From Paenirhodobacter ferrireducens (lineage in GTDB: Bacteria > Pseudomonadota > Alphaproteobacteria > Rhodobacterales > Rhodobacteraceae): DNA of 64,000 nt. The stretch spans positions 124,001 through 188,000 of the forward strand of contig NZ_SAVB01000006.1 of the NCBI RefSeq assembly GCF_004022265.1, written 5' to 3'. Both the position numbers and the translations under genes were made by a program. The notes below the pieces were generated by a model. The model saw only the letters and a program-made list of their open reading frames with translations. It did not search any database and was not told the DNA's origin. The stretch's first letter is position 1; each line of letters opens with the position of its first letter. Positions 17,704 to 26,613 of the stretch are shown here, one piece after another.

Positions 17704-17811
17704 GTCCGAAAGCACTTTTCGCCAGAAGCGGCACTTTTCTGTTCGTTCTCAACGCGTTGCATGCTTTTTTCTGGGGTTATGCTTTTGTCCGGAAGTTACT
17801 ACCCCTCCACA
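17704..17811. repeat. left-end terminal sequence of the satellite
   Basis: Read inward from 17811, the first 25 bases are identical to the prophage left end at 57678. A CTTCCGGAC box ends at base 25, a CGAAAAGTG-like box ends at base 80 and a CTTTCGGAC box ends at base 108, at exactly the same offsets as in the prophage. The gap between the first and second boxes resembles L1 versus L2/L3 of Mu. Confidence 0.85.
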
Positions 17812-17816
17812 GAATC
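17812..17816. repeat. 5-bp target duplication GAATC, right copy
   Basis: Identical to 9963-9967, directly outside the CCACA terminus. Confidence 0.9.
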
Positions 17817-17848
17817 ATTCGGCCTGATCGTCAGGGCCGTTTGCAGTT
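17817..17848 (-). pseudogene. tyrosine integrase remnant (piece 2 of 3)
   Basis: With the adjoining duplications, this 32-bp sliver of host DNA between the two elements keeps the integrase reading frame open (KLQTALTIRPNDS) when both elements are removed in silico. Confidence 0.7.
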
Positions 17849-17853
17849 TGCGG
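17849..17853. repeat. 5-bp target duplication TGCGG, left copy
   Basis: TGCGG directly precedes TGTGG at 17854 and is repeated at 57679-57683 directly after CCACA. Confidence 0.92.
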
Positions 17854-17897
17854 TGTGGCGGCGCGGCGGCTTCCGGACGATTGAGCATTAGCTTACG
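17854..17897. repeat. right-end terminal sequence of the prophage
   Basis: TGTGGCGG terminus with GGCTTCCGGAC at base 16 and AGCTTACGGAC at base 37, two tandem MuA-like boxes 21 bp apart. The first 25 bases match the inverted left end at 57678 closely (TGTGG.GG.G..G...CTTCCGGAC). Confidence 0.85.
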
Positions 17898-17922
17898 GAC
17901 GAAAATTTTCGCCTAGCCTATC

Positions 17923-18738
17923 TCACCCACTGACCGTCAGGTCACGCTGGATTGCTGCCGCCAGATCGCGCCACTGAGCGAGACGATCTGCGGATTGGGC
18001 CAGCGGTCCATTGCAGGCGAACAGCGCCGCCATCGACACCGTACCCGGGGCCCCAACTGCACTGCTGTTCGAGCCGACATAGGTCGACGTCATCGTCGGA
18101 GGCGTCGTGCCGGCTGTATTCACGGCGACACGGCCGCCGTTGATTGCCATGCCGTTCAGTCCGTTATTCCTGTCGAGCGAAAAAACATACCATCCGGGTT
18201 TGGTGATGGTGCAGTCCTTGCGGGTATAGACGTCAGCCGTGTCGCGCAGATAGGTAGACGAGACCCCCTGCCAGCCGACGAATCCGTCAACAGCACCACC
18301 ATAGGAGCGGGTCAGGGCGTGGCTGAAATATCCGCCGCCCTGCTCGCCATTGCCGGCGATGGTTCGGGCTGCAGTGAGGCACGCGGCATCCAGATGCAGG
18401 ATCAGGCCGAGGCCAAACGATGCGGTGCTGGTGGGCGTGGTCTTGAAATTCGCAGAGCCCGTCGAACAGTCCATCGCCATCAGCCCATCGACGACCCGAT
18501 AGGTGGCTCCACGCGCAGCGCCATACGCCCGCATGCCGAGCCTGTCCCGCCGCCCGATTGCCGAGGAGAACACGCCGGGGACCGCGCTGCCGAGAGCTAC
18601 GCCCGCGGAGAACGACACCCCGGGTTGCGGCACCCACAGCCCGAGAATGTCGTCCCCGAACATCGACAACCGCTTGCGCAGGTCTCCAGAATGGAATGCC
18701 GAAATCGCGCCGGAAACCCGGCCCTTGATGATCGTCAC
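17923..18738 (-). CDS. phage tail fibre-associated protein, hypothetical
   Basis: About 271 residues, Gly/Ala/Ser/Thr-rich with beta-type composition; the central part (YGGAVDGFVGWQGV, then KPGWYVFSLDRNNG and AINGGRVAVNT) looks like a LamG/concanavalin-type sugar-binding sandwich, but this is a guess. The likely GTG start at 18738 overlaps the stop of the large fibre gene (GTGA). Last gene before the right end, where Mu-like phages keep fibre or chaperone genes. Confidence 0.65.
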   Translation of the reverse strand: MTIIKGRVSGAISAFHSGDLRKRLSMFGDDILGLWVPQPGVSFSAGVALGSAVPGVFSSAIGRRDRLGMRAYGAARGATYRVVDGLMAMDCSTGSANFKTTPTSTASFGLGLILHLDAACLTAARTIAGNGEQGGGYFSHALTRSYGGAVDGFVGWQGVSSTYLRDTADVYTRKDCTITKPGWYVFSLDRNNGLNGMAINGGRVAVNTAGTTPPTMTSTYVGSNSSAVGAPGTVSMAALFACNGPLAQSADRLAQWRDLAAAIQRDLTVSG

Positions 18739-21700
18739 AGCAGGAACTCCTTGCGGAATGAGGGCAGCCAGCGATGCAATTTGCGGTCTGGGAGCGCGAA
18801 TGAGGGCCGCTCCCATGTGGTGCGGAGCAGGCCGCGGTGAGCATAGTGCAGAGGGTCAGCGGTGCTCATATCCTGCTGCTGCAGGGCATACCGCACCTGG
18901 AACCCCTGCGTTTTCTGGATCGCCCCGGAGAAACTGACCTTGTAGGCAGTGCCGCCATTGATGACCTCGACCCCGGTCACAGGCGTCAGCGCACCGGTGC
19001 GCGAGGACGAGGACGAGGTGGTGTTGATCACATCGACGATCTGCACACCCTTGCCGACATCGATGCCGATGCCGCCATAGTAGGTATCAGCGGCGATTGT
19101 CAGCAGCTCGTCGTCGCGCAGCCATTTCGAATAGTCGAGGATCAGATGGTCGGCAGCGACGGTGATATCCGGTGTCCCGATCGTCCATTTCCGGCCGTTG
19201 AGCGTTTCATGCGTCGCGAGCCCGAGAAGTTCGCCGAAAATCGTGGTCGAGTGGTAGTTCGGGTGGACCTGACCGTCCTGCAGCACGATATCCGGCTGGT
19301 AGAGCGGCGCCCCGAGAACGGTGCGCGGCGTCTCCTCGCAATAGCGCAGCTGGGCATCACAGACTGGCCAGACGATGGTGCTGGTGTCCGTATCGCCGCC
19401 GCTCTGGGACAGCACCCACAGCGGATCATGCTCCTGCTCCCCGTAGAACTCCTTGGTGAGCTTCCGGAAATCGGCACGGGACAGAACCAGGTCGTCATAA
19501 TAGTGCAAGTTGGTTTTGTCCGCCGTGCCCTGGACCCAGGTGAACGCCTTCACCACGGGCGTGAACCCGAGCCGCGTGCAGGCATCTTTCACGGACTGGT
19601 GCCAGCGGCGCACATTGAGCCAATGCGTGTCGGGAAAAATTGCCGGGTCCTTGACCGTCGTCCCCTCCACCCAGTTACCGTCCTCGTCCCACGGATCAGT
19701 GGAGTAGACCCCCCACGGCCACAGCGAGAGAATGCGTGCACCGCTCTGACCGATCGTTTTCGCGATCAGAGGCAGCGGCGTGTGGTCATCCTCGGCTCGC
19801 AGGTTGGCGAGCATTTTTGCCGCAGGGTAGACATTGCCGCCGCCGCCATTGGCTGCAGCGATCCACGGATAGGTCAGCCGATCGTTATAGTACCCCGTTG
19901 CCGAGTACCCGAATACCGACGACGGGTTGCCGTCGTCGACGTCGAGAAATCCGGGCGTGTCCGGAGAGACCACCGGATCGGTATAGACGTTGCCGTAGGC
20001 GAGAGACTGCCCAGACCCCCACAGGATATCCACCTGCCCATCGGCCCGGTAGAAAATACCCCACCCCTCGGCGCTCTGGCGCACGCGGTGGGTGCGGCCG
20101 CCCCAGGTATCCGTCAGGTAATCGACGTCACCGTTCGTGCGCGGGGTGATTGCCATCGCATCGGCCGGCAGAGCATCAGCCCAATAGGCGCCGGACAGCA
20201 GGTATCGCGCCGCAGCCCGGCCCGGCTTGAAATCGATGCTGCCGTCTCCCGCGAGGCTGAGCACAGGCTGACCGGTCCCATCGGCCAAAACAGGCACAGA
20301 TGACCCCGGGATGATCGTCTGCGGACTGGTCGTCGCCGCGATCATTTCATCCTGGCTCAGCGCCCGTGGCACATAGCGCCAGAACTCGATCGCGCCGGAA
20401 AACGGCCGCAGGGTGCCATCCTGAATCGGCATGTAGTCGCCAAAACGGAGGCGCTTGAGCTGCGTGTAGAGGTTGGCAATAGAATTGACCGTCGCAGATG
20501 CCATCAGGCCATTGACGGCCAGTCGCAGCGTTTCACCATCGTAGGACATCGCAACGCGATAGCTATCGCTATAGACGTCCTCGATCGAGACAGTTTTCGG
20601 GACGCTGGTGCTGCCCAGAACCGCGGTAATCGCGCGCCCGACCATCTCGAGCCCGACACCGCGGTTGGCGGTATCCGGATCAACGCTCACCTTGAAAATC
20701 GGCACTATCCCGTCCGCCGTTTCCCGGAAACCTGGGGACAGCCTGAAATGGCACTCGAACGACCAGGAAAGCGGGTCCTGAATGAGGTTCGAGACATCGA
20801 TTTCCATCTTGTCCGCGGCAACCGAAACACCGTTTCCGACCGGTGCAGCAGGCAGCCGCGGCGATGCGCATTTCTGGACCGAGAAATGGTGGATCACCCC
20901 GAGCGCAGTTCCCGCCGCGAATGTCGAGGTCAGCGTCGTGTTCGACGTTTCCTTGGGGTAGACGTAGAAAAAATGGCCAGCTGCATAGGCACTGAATGCC
21001 CAGAAGCGGAAGCGGATGCGGATCAGACCACCGGGAAGGTCGTCAAAAAACGGGCCATCTGCATCAGCCACCGTGCTCGTCATGGTGTTGGTGAAGGTCC
21101 GCTCCTGCAGGTCGATGCAGAACACGTAGCCCGACCCGCCGAAAGCAGTGCTGCCTGCCTCGGGCGGGAGGCGAAAGATCATGTAGCGCGCATCCTGGCG
21201 CGCGAGGATCAGGTCGACTTGATACCAGCCGACCGTGATCGGGATGGCTGCATAGCCGAAAAATCGCGCAGCCGTCCCGCTGGCAGTGGCGGTCAGCGCC
21301 TTGGGCGTGGTGCCTTCGACAGCCGGCACCGAGCTATCGGCGGCGACGGTAATCCCGGAAACGGTCACTCCTGTCCCCAGGACATTGTCGGATCCCCAGA
21401 CAGTCGCCTGGGGCTCGAATACCGCCCCCGAAGCACCGTCCGCAGCCACTGAGCGCCGCAGCGCCCCGGCAACCGAACGGCGCAGCACACCGGAGCGGTT
21501 CTTGACGAGCTGGGTCATGGGGCTGACGGACGCGAATTCGGACGGATCGCGCGCGCTATCTCCATCGACAGCCTTGATGAACATCTCCCCTGATGCGAAG
21601 TCGATGCGGATTGCAGCCTCGTCGTCGAGTGCATCTTCACTGTAGCTGTGCGCGCCGCCTGCGGCCCGCGCCAGACGTGCATCGGCCACGGTTGCGCGGT

Positions 21701-22862
21701 TGACCTCGTTCGCGAGGTTCCCGGCGATGACGCCCTCGGCCGCGGTCGCGCGGTTGACCTCGTTCGCGAGGTTCCCGGCGATGACGCCCTCGGCCGCGGT
21801 CGCACGGTTGACCTCGTTCGCGAGGTTCCCGGCGATGACGCCCTCGGCCGCGGTCGCGCGGTTAACCTCGTTCGAGAGGTTCCCGGCGATGACGCCCTCG
21901 GCCGCGGTTGCGCGGTTAACCTCGTTCACGAGGTTCCCGGCGATCACACCCTCGGCCGCGCCGGCCCGCTCGGCCTCGGCGGCAATCGCGGTCATCACCT
22001 CAGCCAGATCGAAGGCCTTGTGCCACCAGGCGCCGGTCGCGTCCTGCTGGTAATGGGTGGCGTCGACAGGCGTGGGCACGACGTCGGTGTAGAGACGCCA
22101 GACCCGGAATGACGAGCCATCGCGCTGCAGTACCGTAGTCGTGCCCTCGGGCCAGGTGACGGCCGAGAAGTTGTTGCCGGCGGTGGCGACGACTCGGCGG
22201 GTGTGCAGGTCCGCTCCCAGAGCCGTCAGCGATGCGGAGATGACGCCCTCGGCCGCCTCGGCCCGCCCGGCCTCGGCCGCGATCGCCGCGGTCACCTCGG
22301 CCAGATCGAACACCTTGTTCCACCAGGCGCCGGTCGCGTCCTGCTGGTAATGCGTGGCATCGACCGGCGTCGGCACCGCATCGGTGTAGAGGCGCCAGAC
22401 CCGGAACGACGCGCCGTCGCGCTGCAGCACCGTGGTCGTGCCCGGCGGCCAGGTGACGGCAGAGAAATTGTTGCCGGCAGTAGCGACGACCCGGCGGGTG
22501 TGCAGGTCATCTCCCAGAGCCGTCAGCGCATTCGACAAGGTATCGATCTGGGCGGCCTCGACAGCGCTCGTTGGCAGATCCCCCGTGCGCGTCCAGGATC
22601 CGGAGCCGCTCGCCCCGGACTTCGTATAGACACCGTTGTAGGCCGAGGTCGGATCGCCGCGCACGTAGCCGATTGCTCCATCCGGCCAGGAACGATCCGC
22701 ATAGAGTTCGGCGCGCGTGGCATAGGTCGGGCCGAGCAGCGAGTTGATCAGCGCCACCAGGCGCGTGAGCGTGATCTTGCGCGTCGATCCTGCATAGGAT
22801 CCGACCAGCGTGTCGATCAACGAGGACGAGGTGAGATTGACGGTCGTGACGCCATTTGCCAT
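18735..22862 (-). CDS. tail fibre / receptor-binding protein with SGNH-hydrolase-like domain
   Basis: 1375 residues. The N-terminus attaches to the tail; then come two copies of a ~90-residue unit (LHTRRVVATAGNNFSAVTW ... VFDLAEV), five copies of an 18-residue EVNRATAAEGVIAG-type coiled repeat, a LamG-like region (PLSWSFECHFRL...), and from about residue 950 an SGNH/carbohydrate-esterase-like domain (LWGSGQSLAYG, TIGQSGA, WVQGTAD, QVHPNYHST). The Ser of GSGQS and the His of VHPNYHS are candidate catalytic residues. It probably binds and deacetylates a surface polysaccharide. Confidence 0.85.
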   Translation of the reverse strand: MANGVTTVNLTSSSLIDTLVGSYAGSTRKITLTRLVALINSLLGPTYATRAELYADRSWPDGAIGYVRGDPTSAYNGVYTKSGASGSGSWTRTGDLPTSAVEAAQIDTLSNALTALGDDLHTRRVVATAGNNFSAVTWPPGTTTVLQRDGASFRVWRLYTDAVPTPVDATHYQQDATGAWWNKVFDLAEVTAAIAAEAGRAEAAEGVISASLTALGADLHTRRVVATAGNNFSAVTWPEGTTTVLQRDGSSFRVWRLYTDVVPTPVDATHYQQDATGAWWHKAFDLAEVMTAIAAEAERAGAAEGVIAGNLVNEVNRATAAEGVIAGNLSNEVNRATAAEGVIAGNLANEVNRATAAEGVIAGNLANEVNRATAAEGVIAGNLANEVNRATVADARLARAAGGAHSYSEDALDDEAAIRIDFASGEMFIKAVDGDSARDPSEFASVSPMTQLVKNRSGVLRRSVAGALRRSVAADGASGAVFEPQATVWGSDNVLGTGVTVSGITVAADSSVPAVEGTTPKALTATASGTAARFFGYAAIPITVGWYQVDLILARQDARYMIFRLPPEAGSTAFGGSGYVFCIDLQERTFTNTMTSTVADADGPFFDDLPGGLIRIRFRFWAFSAYAAGHFFYVYPKETSNTTLTSTFAAGTALGVIHHFSVQKCASPRLPAAPVGNGVSVAADKMEIDVSNLIQDPLSWSFECHFRLSPGFRETADGIVPIFKVSVDPDTANRGVGLEMVGRAITAVLGSTSVPKTVSIEDVYSDSYRVAMSYDGETLRLAVNGLMASATVNSIANLYTQLKRLRFGDYMPIQDGTLRPFSGAIEFWRYVPRALSQDEMIAATTSPQTIIPGSSVPVLADGTGQPVLSLAGDGSIDFKPGRAAARYLLSGAYWADALPADAMAITPRTNGDVDYLTDTWGGRTHRVRQSAEGWGIFYRADGQVDILWGSGQSLAYGNVYTDPVVSPDTPGFLDVDDGNPSSVFGYSATGYYNDRLTYPWIAAANGGGGNVYPAAKMLANLRAEDDHTPLPLIAKTIGQSGARILSLWPWGVYSTDPWDEDGNWVEGTTVKDPAIFPDTHWLNVRRWHQSVKDACTRLGFTPVVKAFTWVQGTADKTNLHYYDDLVLSRADFRKLTKEFYGEQEHDPLWVLSQSGGDTDTSTIVWPVCDAQLRYCEETPRTVLGAPLYQPDIVLQDGQVHPNYHSTTIFGELLGLATHETLNGRKWTIGTPDITVAADHLILDYSKWLRDDELLTIAADTYYGGIGIDVGKGVQIVDVINTTSSSSSRTGALTPVTGVEVINGGTAYKVSFSGAIQKTQGFQVRYALQQQDMSTADPLHYAHRGLLRTTWERPSFALPDRKLHRWLPSFRKEFLL
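21690..21960 (-). repeat. 54-bp tandem repeats in the tail fibre gene
   Basis: Five near-identical 54-bp units encode N-L-x-N-E-V-N-R-A-T-A-A-E-G-V-I-A-G. The nucleotide sequence is almost unchanged between units, so copy number could vary by slippage or recombination and change fibre shaft length. Not a CRISPR array: no spacers. Confidence 0.85.
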
Positions 22863-25800
22863 CAGATAATCTCCACAGTGAAGGGGCCGGAAATCGTGCC
22901 GAGACCGTCGGCATTCTGTGCTTCCAGCCAGATGTAATGATTGCCCTGAGACAGGCAGGATTCCGTCTCGAGGTAGAGGGTCACGTCATCTACCGATCCG
23001 TCGAAATCAGCACTCGCCCGGATCTCGAGCGCCGTGTTTCCGGCTGCCGAGGTGATGCGATCGAGAGCTCGACCATTGGTGCCGATGGCAGTACCGATCC
23101 GATCGATACCGCCGGCAAGGCAGGCGGTGACCGTGCCGGCCGTGCGACCAGAGACCGTGATGGCGATGCGATAGGACCGCCCACTGAGGAGGTCGATGTC
23201 CTGGGCGAGAGCACCCGCATCGCCAGCACTATGTGATGCGATCCCACCGGAAATCGACCAGCCGAGCCCGGCCGTCCAGGGGCCCGCATCAGACAGTGCG
23301 GACCCCAAAACGCGATTGTCGAGATCGGCGCCGAGTATGCGCTGATAGCTCTGCCCGGCAGATACGGCTACCGGTGTGCCGACTGCATCCGCTTCGCGAT
23401 CGAGCATCGCTGTCGTCGATCGGTAGATCTGCACGGCCGTGGTATCGGGGTCAGACACTGCCCACGCGACAGATACGCCGCCCAACAGAGCCGTGATATC
23501 GATGCTCTCTGGATCCAGCTCTGCCGGCAGAGCTGGATCGGAGGCGCCAATGGTCAGCGCGACGACGTTGGTATAGCTGCTGGCCACTCCCATTGCTGTG
23601 AGCGCACGCGCGCGCACCTCAATGGCGTCGCCACGATGGCCGTCAATCTGGATGCCGCCGTTTGTCACTGCCGCTGAGATCGTCGTCCAGCTCGAGGCCC
23701 CAGACAGGCGCCAGTCCACCTCGTAACGCGCGATCTGCACCGCAGACCCATGCCCGGGCGTCAGCGACACGATCACCCAGTAATTCCAGAAGGCTGAACT
23801 GAATGGCGTCTCGTCCCATTCGCTGCTGATCGATGCGATGACCGGGACTGCCGGGATTGTACTGCCCATGTCGATCACCGCACCGACCCGGCCCGACCAT
23901 TCCGGCACCTCCTCGGCGTCGATGATCTCGTCGATCTGCGGTGCGGCATCGGCGAGCGTCAGGATCACGCTCAGGTCCTGTCCCGGCTCAATCCCGGTCA
24001 CGATCGCCGGCACGGTCTCCTCTCCCAGCACCCCGAAATGCACGAGGTCGCCCGTGCCCGGCACCGGGCCGCTGCCGGTGAGGCGCAGCAGAGCCGGTCG
24101 CTCTGCCTGCACGATCTCGACTGCACGATGCTCGGAGGTGCCGATCGTGTCAGCGGCGTCAAAAATCCGGAACCTGATCCCGTAGTTGACGCCCTCCTGA
24201 ATGGTCAGCGCCTCGTCGATCTGGATCATCGCCCCCGTCACAGCACGAACCCGCGCCACCGTGCTGCGCCCATCGAGCACATAGTGGCTGAGCGCGACCA
24301 GATCGCCGCGCGTCGCCACACGAGCCGCACCGTCCTGCGTCACCTGATAGATGTCGGGCCGGTGCATCGTCTCGTACATGCGGCGGCGGGTTTCGCGCCA
24401 GATCTCGACCGGCGAGGTCTTGCCCGGGCGAGAGACCTCCTCGACAGTGTCGCGCGCGCCAGTATCATTGCCGGGCCATGGGATGAACCGCTCTGCCGGC
24501 TTGTAGTCGTTCGTTTCATCGAGAAAGCGCACCCGCTGCCCATCCGGCGCCCGGAAATACTTCCTGGAGACCTTGAAACCACGGCTGTTGCGCGGCCCGA
24601 TGTGGTCGACGATCAGGTCGCGCGGGCGGTCGATGATCACCGTGTATCTCGTGCCAGTCCAGCGGATCGAGGCGCGGCCGGCAGCGGCCACACGCTGCAG
24701 CGCGGCCCCGACAGTCAGTGAGCTGTCCTCGAAGACCTCGTTGAACTCCAGCCCCTTTTCGACGCAGAAATCATGCCAGTCGGCGAAGGCATCGAGGTCG
24801 ATGCGGGCATCAGTGCACGGCTTGGCATTGCCCGCGGCCTGCAGGATATAGCGCGCGAGAGAGGCCGGTCGGCGCGTCGCGCGCTTGATCCATGATTGCG
24901 TTGCCGCGTCCCAGTCGAGGCAGACCCGCGAGACCATCGCCGTCACGGTGTCGAGCGTACCTTGCAGCTGGTAGGTCGCCTTGATCCGCACACCGATCAG
25001 CGCGATCCCATCCATGGCGAGCGGATATTCGGGGCGGAGTGTCTGCAGCGCCGCCCAGGTCGTGTCACGCTGGACCGAGGTTTTGGTGGTTTCCTCGGTC
25101 AGCATGGTCACCCGGACGTCATAGCGGCCGCGGACGGGGAACTGCCACGTGTACTGGCGCCAGAACATCTCGAGCTTCTTGGCCGTCACCTTGAGAGTGG
25201 TCTCTTCGACCCAGTCCGACACGCCATCGTCGAGCCGGTATTCGATTTTGATCTCGACCGTCTGGCTCCGCTTGTCGCCGCCATCCGAGATCTTCACCAG
25301 CCCTCCGGTCCAGCAGAAAATGCAGCTCGCGCCCGCAGCATCATCGCCCGTGGTGCGCACGACCGGCTTGAGCGTTGATCCCGATGTGACCTCGCCGAGG
25401 TCATCGCGATTGAGCGGCCGCTGGATCTCGACGCCGACCGATTGCTCGGCGATCTGCTGCGGATAGAGCGAGATCGGGTCATCGCCGGCAGCCCCCGTCC
25501 GGATCTCGGTCGTGACCTCGTCATATTCCTCGATCGGCGTCTCGCCGATCCAGAGGTCCGAGACCTCGAGTTCGCCATAGCCCAGGCAGAACACCGCCCG
25601 GACATACATGAAATCGCCGACGATTTCAGTGTAGGACAGCGCGGCGAAGGGAGGGGCCCAACGGATGCGCCCCATCACCAACGGCACGACGCCGTCGGGG
25701 CGCGGCGTGTTGCGCCAGCCGGAGATCGAATAGCGGTTCTCGGCCTCGAGATCATCGACTGGGATCAGCGCATTGATCGCGAGCGTGCCGATGGCGGTCA

Positions 25801-26206
25801 CTGCCATGCCGATCAGACCGGCACCGATCATCTGGGCGGTCGTGCCGGTGAACCCGAGCGCGGTGCCGAGCCCGAGGCCATACATCGCGCCGAGCGCCAC
25901 TGCAGCGATCGAGACGACGATTGCCAGCACAGAGCGCAGGGCGCTCTTGCCCGGGATGACCCGGATCACCACGCGCACACCGGGTCGCGGCCGGACGCAG
26001 CCCCAGAATTTCGGCTCGATCGCCTCGGCGCCGGCCGGCGTCACCAGAACGACGCGGCAGCGCAGCAGATCATCCGGCGCCGCATCGGGCAGCGCGACGC
26101 GCAGGATCTCGGCGATCGTCCGGCCGGTGGGCACGGTGATCTCGATGCGGTCTCCCGGGTCGAAATGCGGCATCGCCAGGACCGGCGTCATCAGCTCGTC
26201 GGTCAT
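22862..26206 (-). CDS. tail tip host-specificity protein (lambda gpJ-like)
   Basis: About 1114 residues. The N-terminal part has hydrophobic segments around residues 85-135 and then the GWRNTPRPDGVVPLVMGRIRWAPPFAALSY stretch (in shorter blocks) typical of J-like tip proteins; fibronectin-like repeats and a carbohydrate-binding-like module follow towards the C-terminus. Forms the tail tip and contacts the receptor. ATG at 26206 rather than the longer frame to 26266; it overlaps the NlpC/P60 gene by 4 bases, and its stop overlaps the fibre start (ATGA). Confidence 0.85.
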   Translation of the reverse strand: MTDELMTPVLAMPHFDPGDRIEITVPTGRTIAEILRVALPDAAPDDLLRCRVVLVTPAGAEAIEPKFWGCVRPRPGVRVVIRVIPGKSALRSVLAIVVSIAAVALGAMYGLGLGTALGFTGTTAQMIGAGLIGMAVTAIGTLAINALIPVDDLEAENRYSISGWRNTPRPDGVVPLVMGRIRWAPPFAALSYTEIVGDFMYVRAVFCLGYGELEVSDLWIGETPIEEYDEVTTEIRTGAAGDDPISLYPQQIAEQSVGVEIQRPLNRDDLGEVTSGSTLKPVVRTTGDDAAGASCIFCWTGGLVKISDGGDKRSQTVEIKIEYRLDDGVSDWVEETTLKVTAKKLEMFWRQYTWQFPVRGRYDVRVTMLTEETTKTSVQRDTTWAALQTLRPEYPLAMDGIALIGVRIKATYQLQGTLDTVTAMVSRVCLDWDAATQSWIKRATRRPASLARYILQAAGNAKPCTDARIDLDAFADWHDFCVEKGLEFNEVFEDSSLTVGAALQRVAAAGRASIRWTGTRYTVIIDRPRDLIVDHIGPRNSRGFKVSRKYFRAPDGQRVRFLDETNDYKPAERFIPWPGNDTGARDTVEEVSRPGKTSPVEIWRETRRRMYETMHRPDIYQVTQDGAARVATRGDLVALSHYVLDGRSTVARVRAVTGAMIQIDEALTIQEGVNYGIRFRIFDAADTIGTSEHRAVEIVQAERPALLRLTGSGPVPGTGDLVHFGVLGEETVPAIVTGIEPGQDLSVILTLADAAPQIDEIIDAEEVPEWSGRVGAVIDMGSTIPAVPVIASISSEWDETPFSSAFWNYWVIVSLTPGHGSAVQIARYEVDWRLSGASSWTTISAAVTNGGIQIDGHRGDAIEVRARALTAMGVASSYTNVVALTIGASDPALPAELDPESIDITALLGGVSVAWAVSDPDTTAVQIYRSTTAMLDREADAVGTPVAVSAGQSYQRILGADLDNRVLGSALSDAGPWTAGLGWSISGGIASHSAGDAGALAQDIDLLSGRSYRIAITVSGRTAGTVTACLAGGIDRIGTAIGTNGRALDRITSAAGNTALEIRASADFDGSVDDVTLYLETESCLSQGNHYIWLEAQNADGLGTISGPFTVEII

Positions 26207-26613
26207 GCGATCCTCCCGGTATGGCGCCAGATGCCGGTGAGCCGCGGTCGCCAGTGGCCCTCGCAATAGTGCTCGACCTTGGCGGCATCCTCTCCCGCCA
26301 TGTGCAGCATCAGGCCGGGCCGGATCACGATGCCGATGTGGCTGGTCAGCCGGCCGCGGCGGAACACCACCAGGTCGAACTCTCCCGGGCAGTCATCGAC
26401 CGGGTGCCAGAGCGGAGACTGCGCGCCCGCCGTGATGAGGGCCGCGATCTCGGCGCGCTCATCGGCCGAGAGATAGGCGCCAAGGTAGTCCGGCAGATCG
26501 ATGCCCAGCTCCTGCCGATAGACGAGGCAGGCCAGCCCCCAGCAATCGCAGCCAGAGGCATCGCGGCCGCGATCGCGCCAGGGCGTGCCGATGTAGCGGG
26601 CCGACCAGTTCAT
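26203..26613 (-). CDS. NlpC/P60 family tail peptidase (lambda gpK-like)
   Basis: 136 residues. DASGCDCWGLACLVYR contains the catalytic Cys, and SHIGIVI the catalytic His, of the NlpC/P60 fold; a second His lies in MLHMAG. It cleaves peptidoglycan peptides during DNA entry or tail-tip maturation. The order tape measure, M-like, L-like, K-like, J-like is that of lambda. Confidence 0.9.
   Translation of the reverse strand: MNWSARYIGTPWRDRGRDASGCDCWGLACLVYRQELGIDLPDYLGAYLSADERAEIAALITAGAQSPLWHPVDDCPGEFDLVVFRRGRLTSHIGIVIRPGLMLHMAGEDAAKVEHYCEGHWRPRLTGIWRHTGRIA

Larger units (their letters stand above)
9968..17811. mobile_element. Mu-type transposable satellite element
   Basis: 7,844 bp bounded by TGTGG and CCACA termini that match the neighbouring Mu-like prophage, with a perfect GAATC duplication outside. 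Contents: four leftward regulator-like genes, a long regulatory gap, a rightward Mor-like activator and a capsid cassette, then about 530 bp of noncoding left-end DNA. There is no transposase, MuB, portal, terminase, tail or lysis gene. The order of capsid genes (capsid, protease-like, gpG) is the reverse of the prophage's order, so a simple internal deletion of a prophage does not explain it. Inferred to move and package using the prophage at 17854-57678 or a relative. Confidence 0.85.

Noticed and set aside
21690-21960. Possible CRISPR array
   Set aside because: The repeats are contiguous 54-bp coding units with no spacers, inside the fibre gene.
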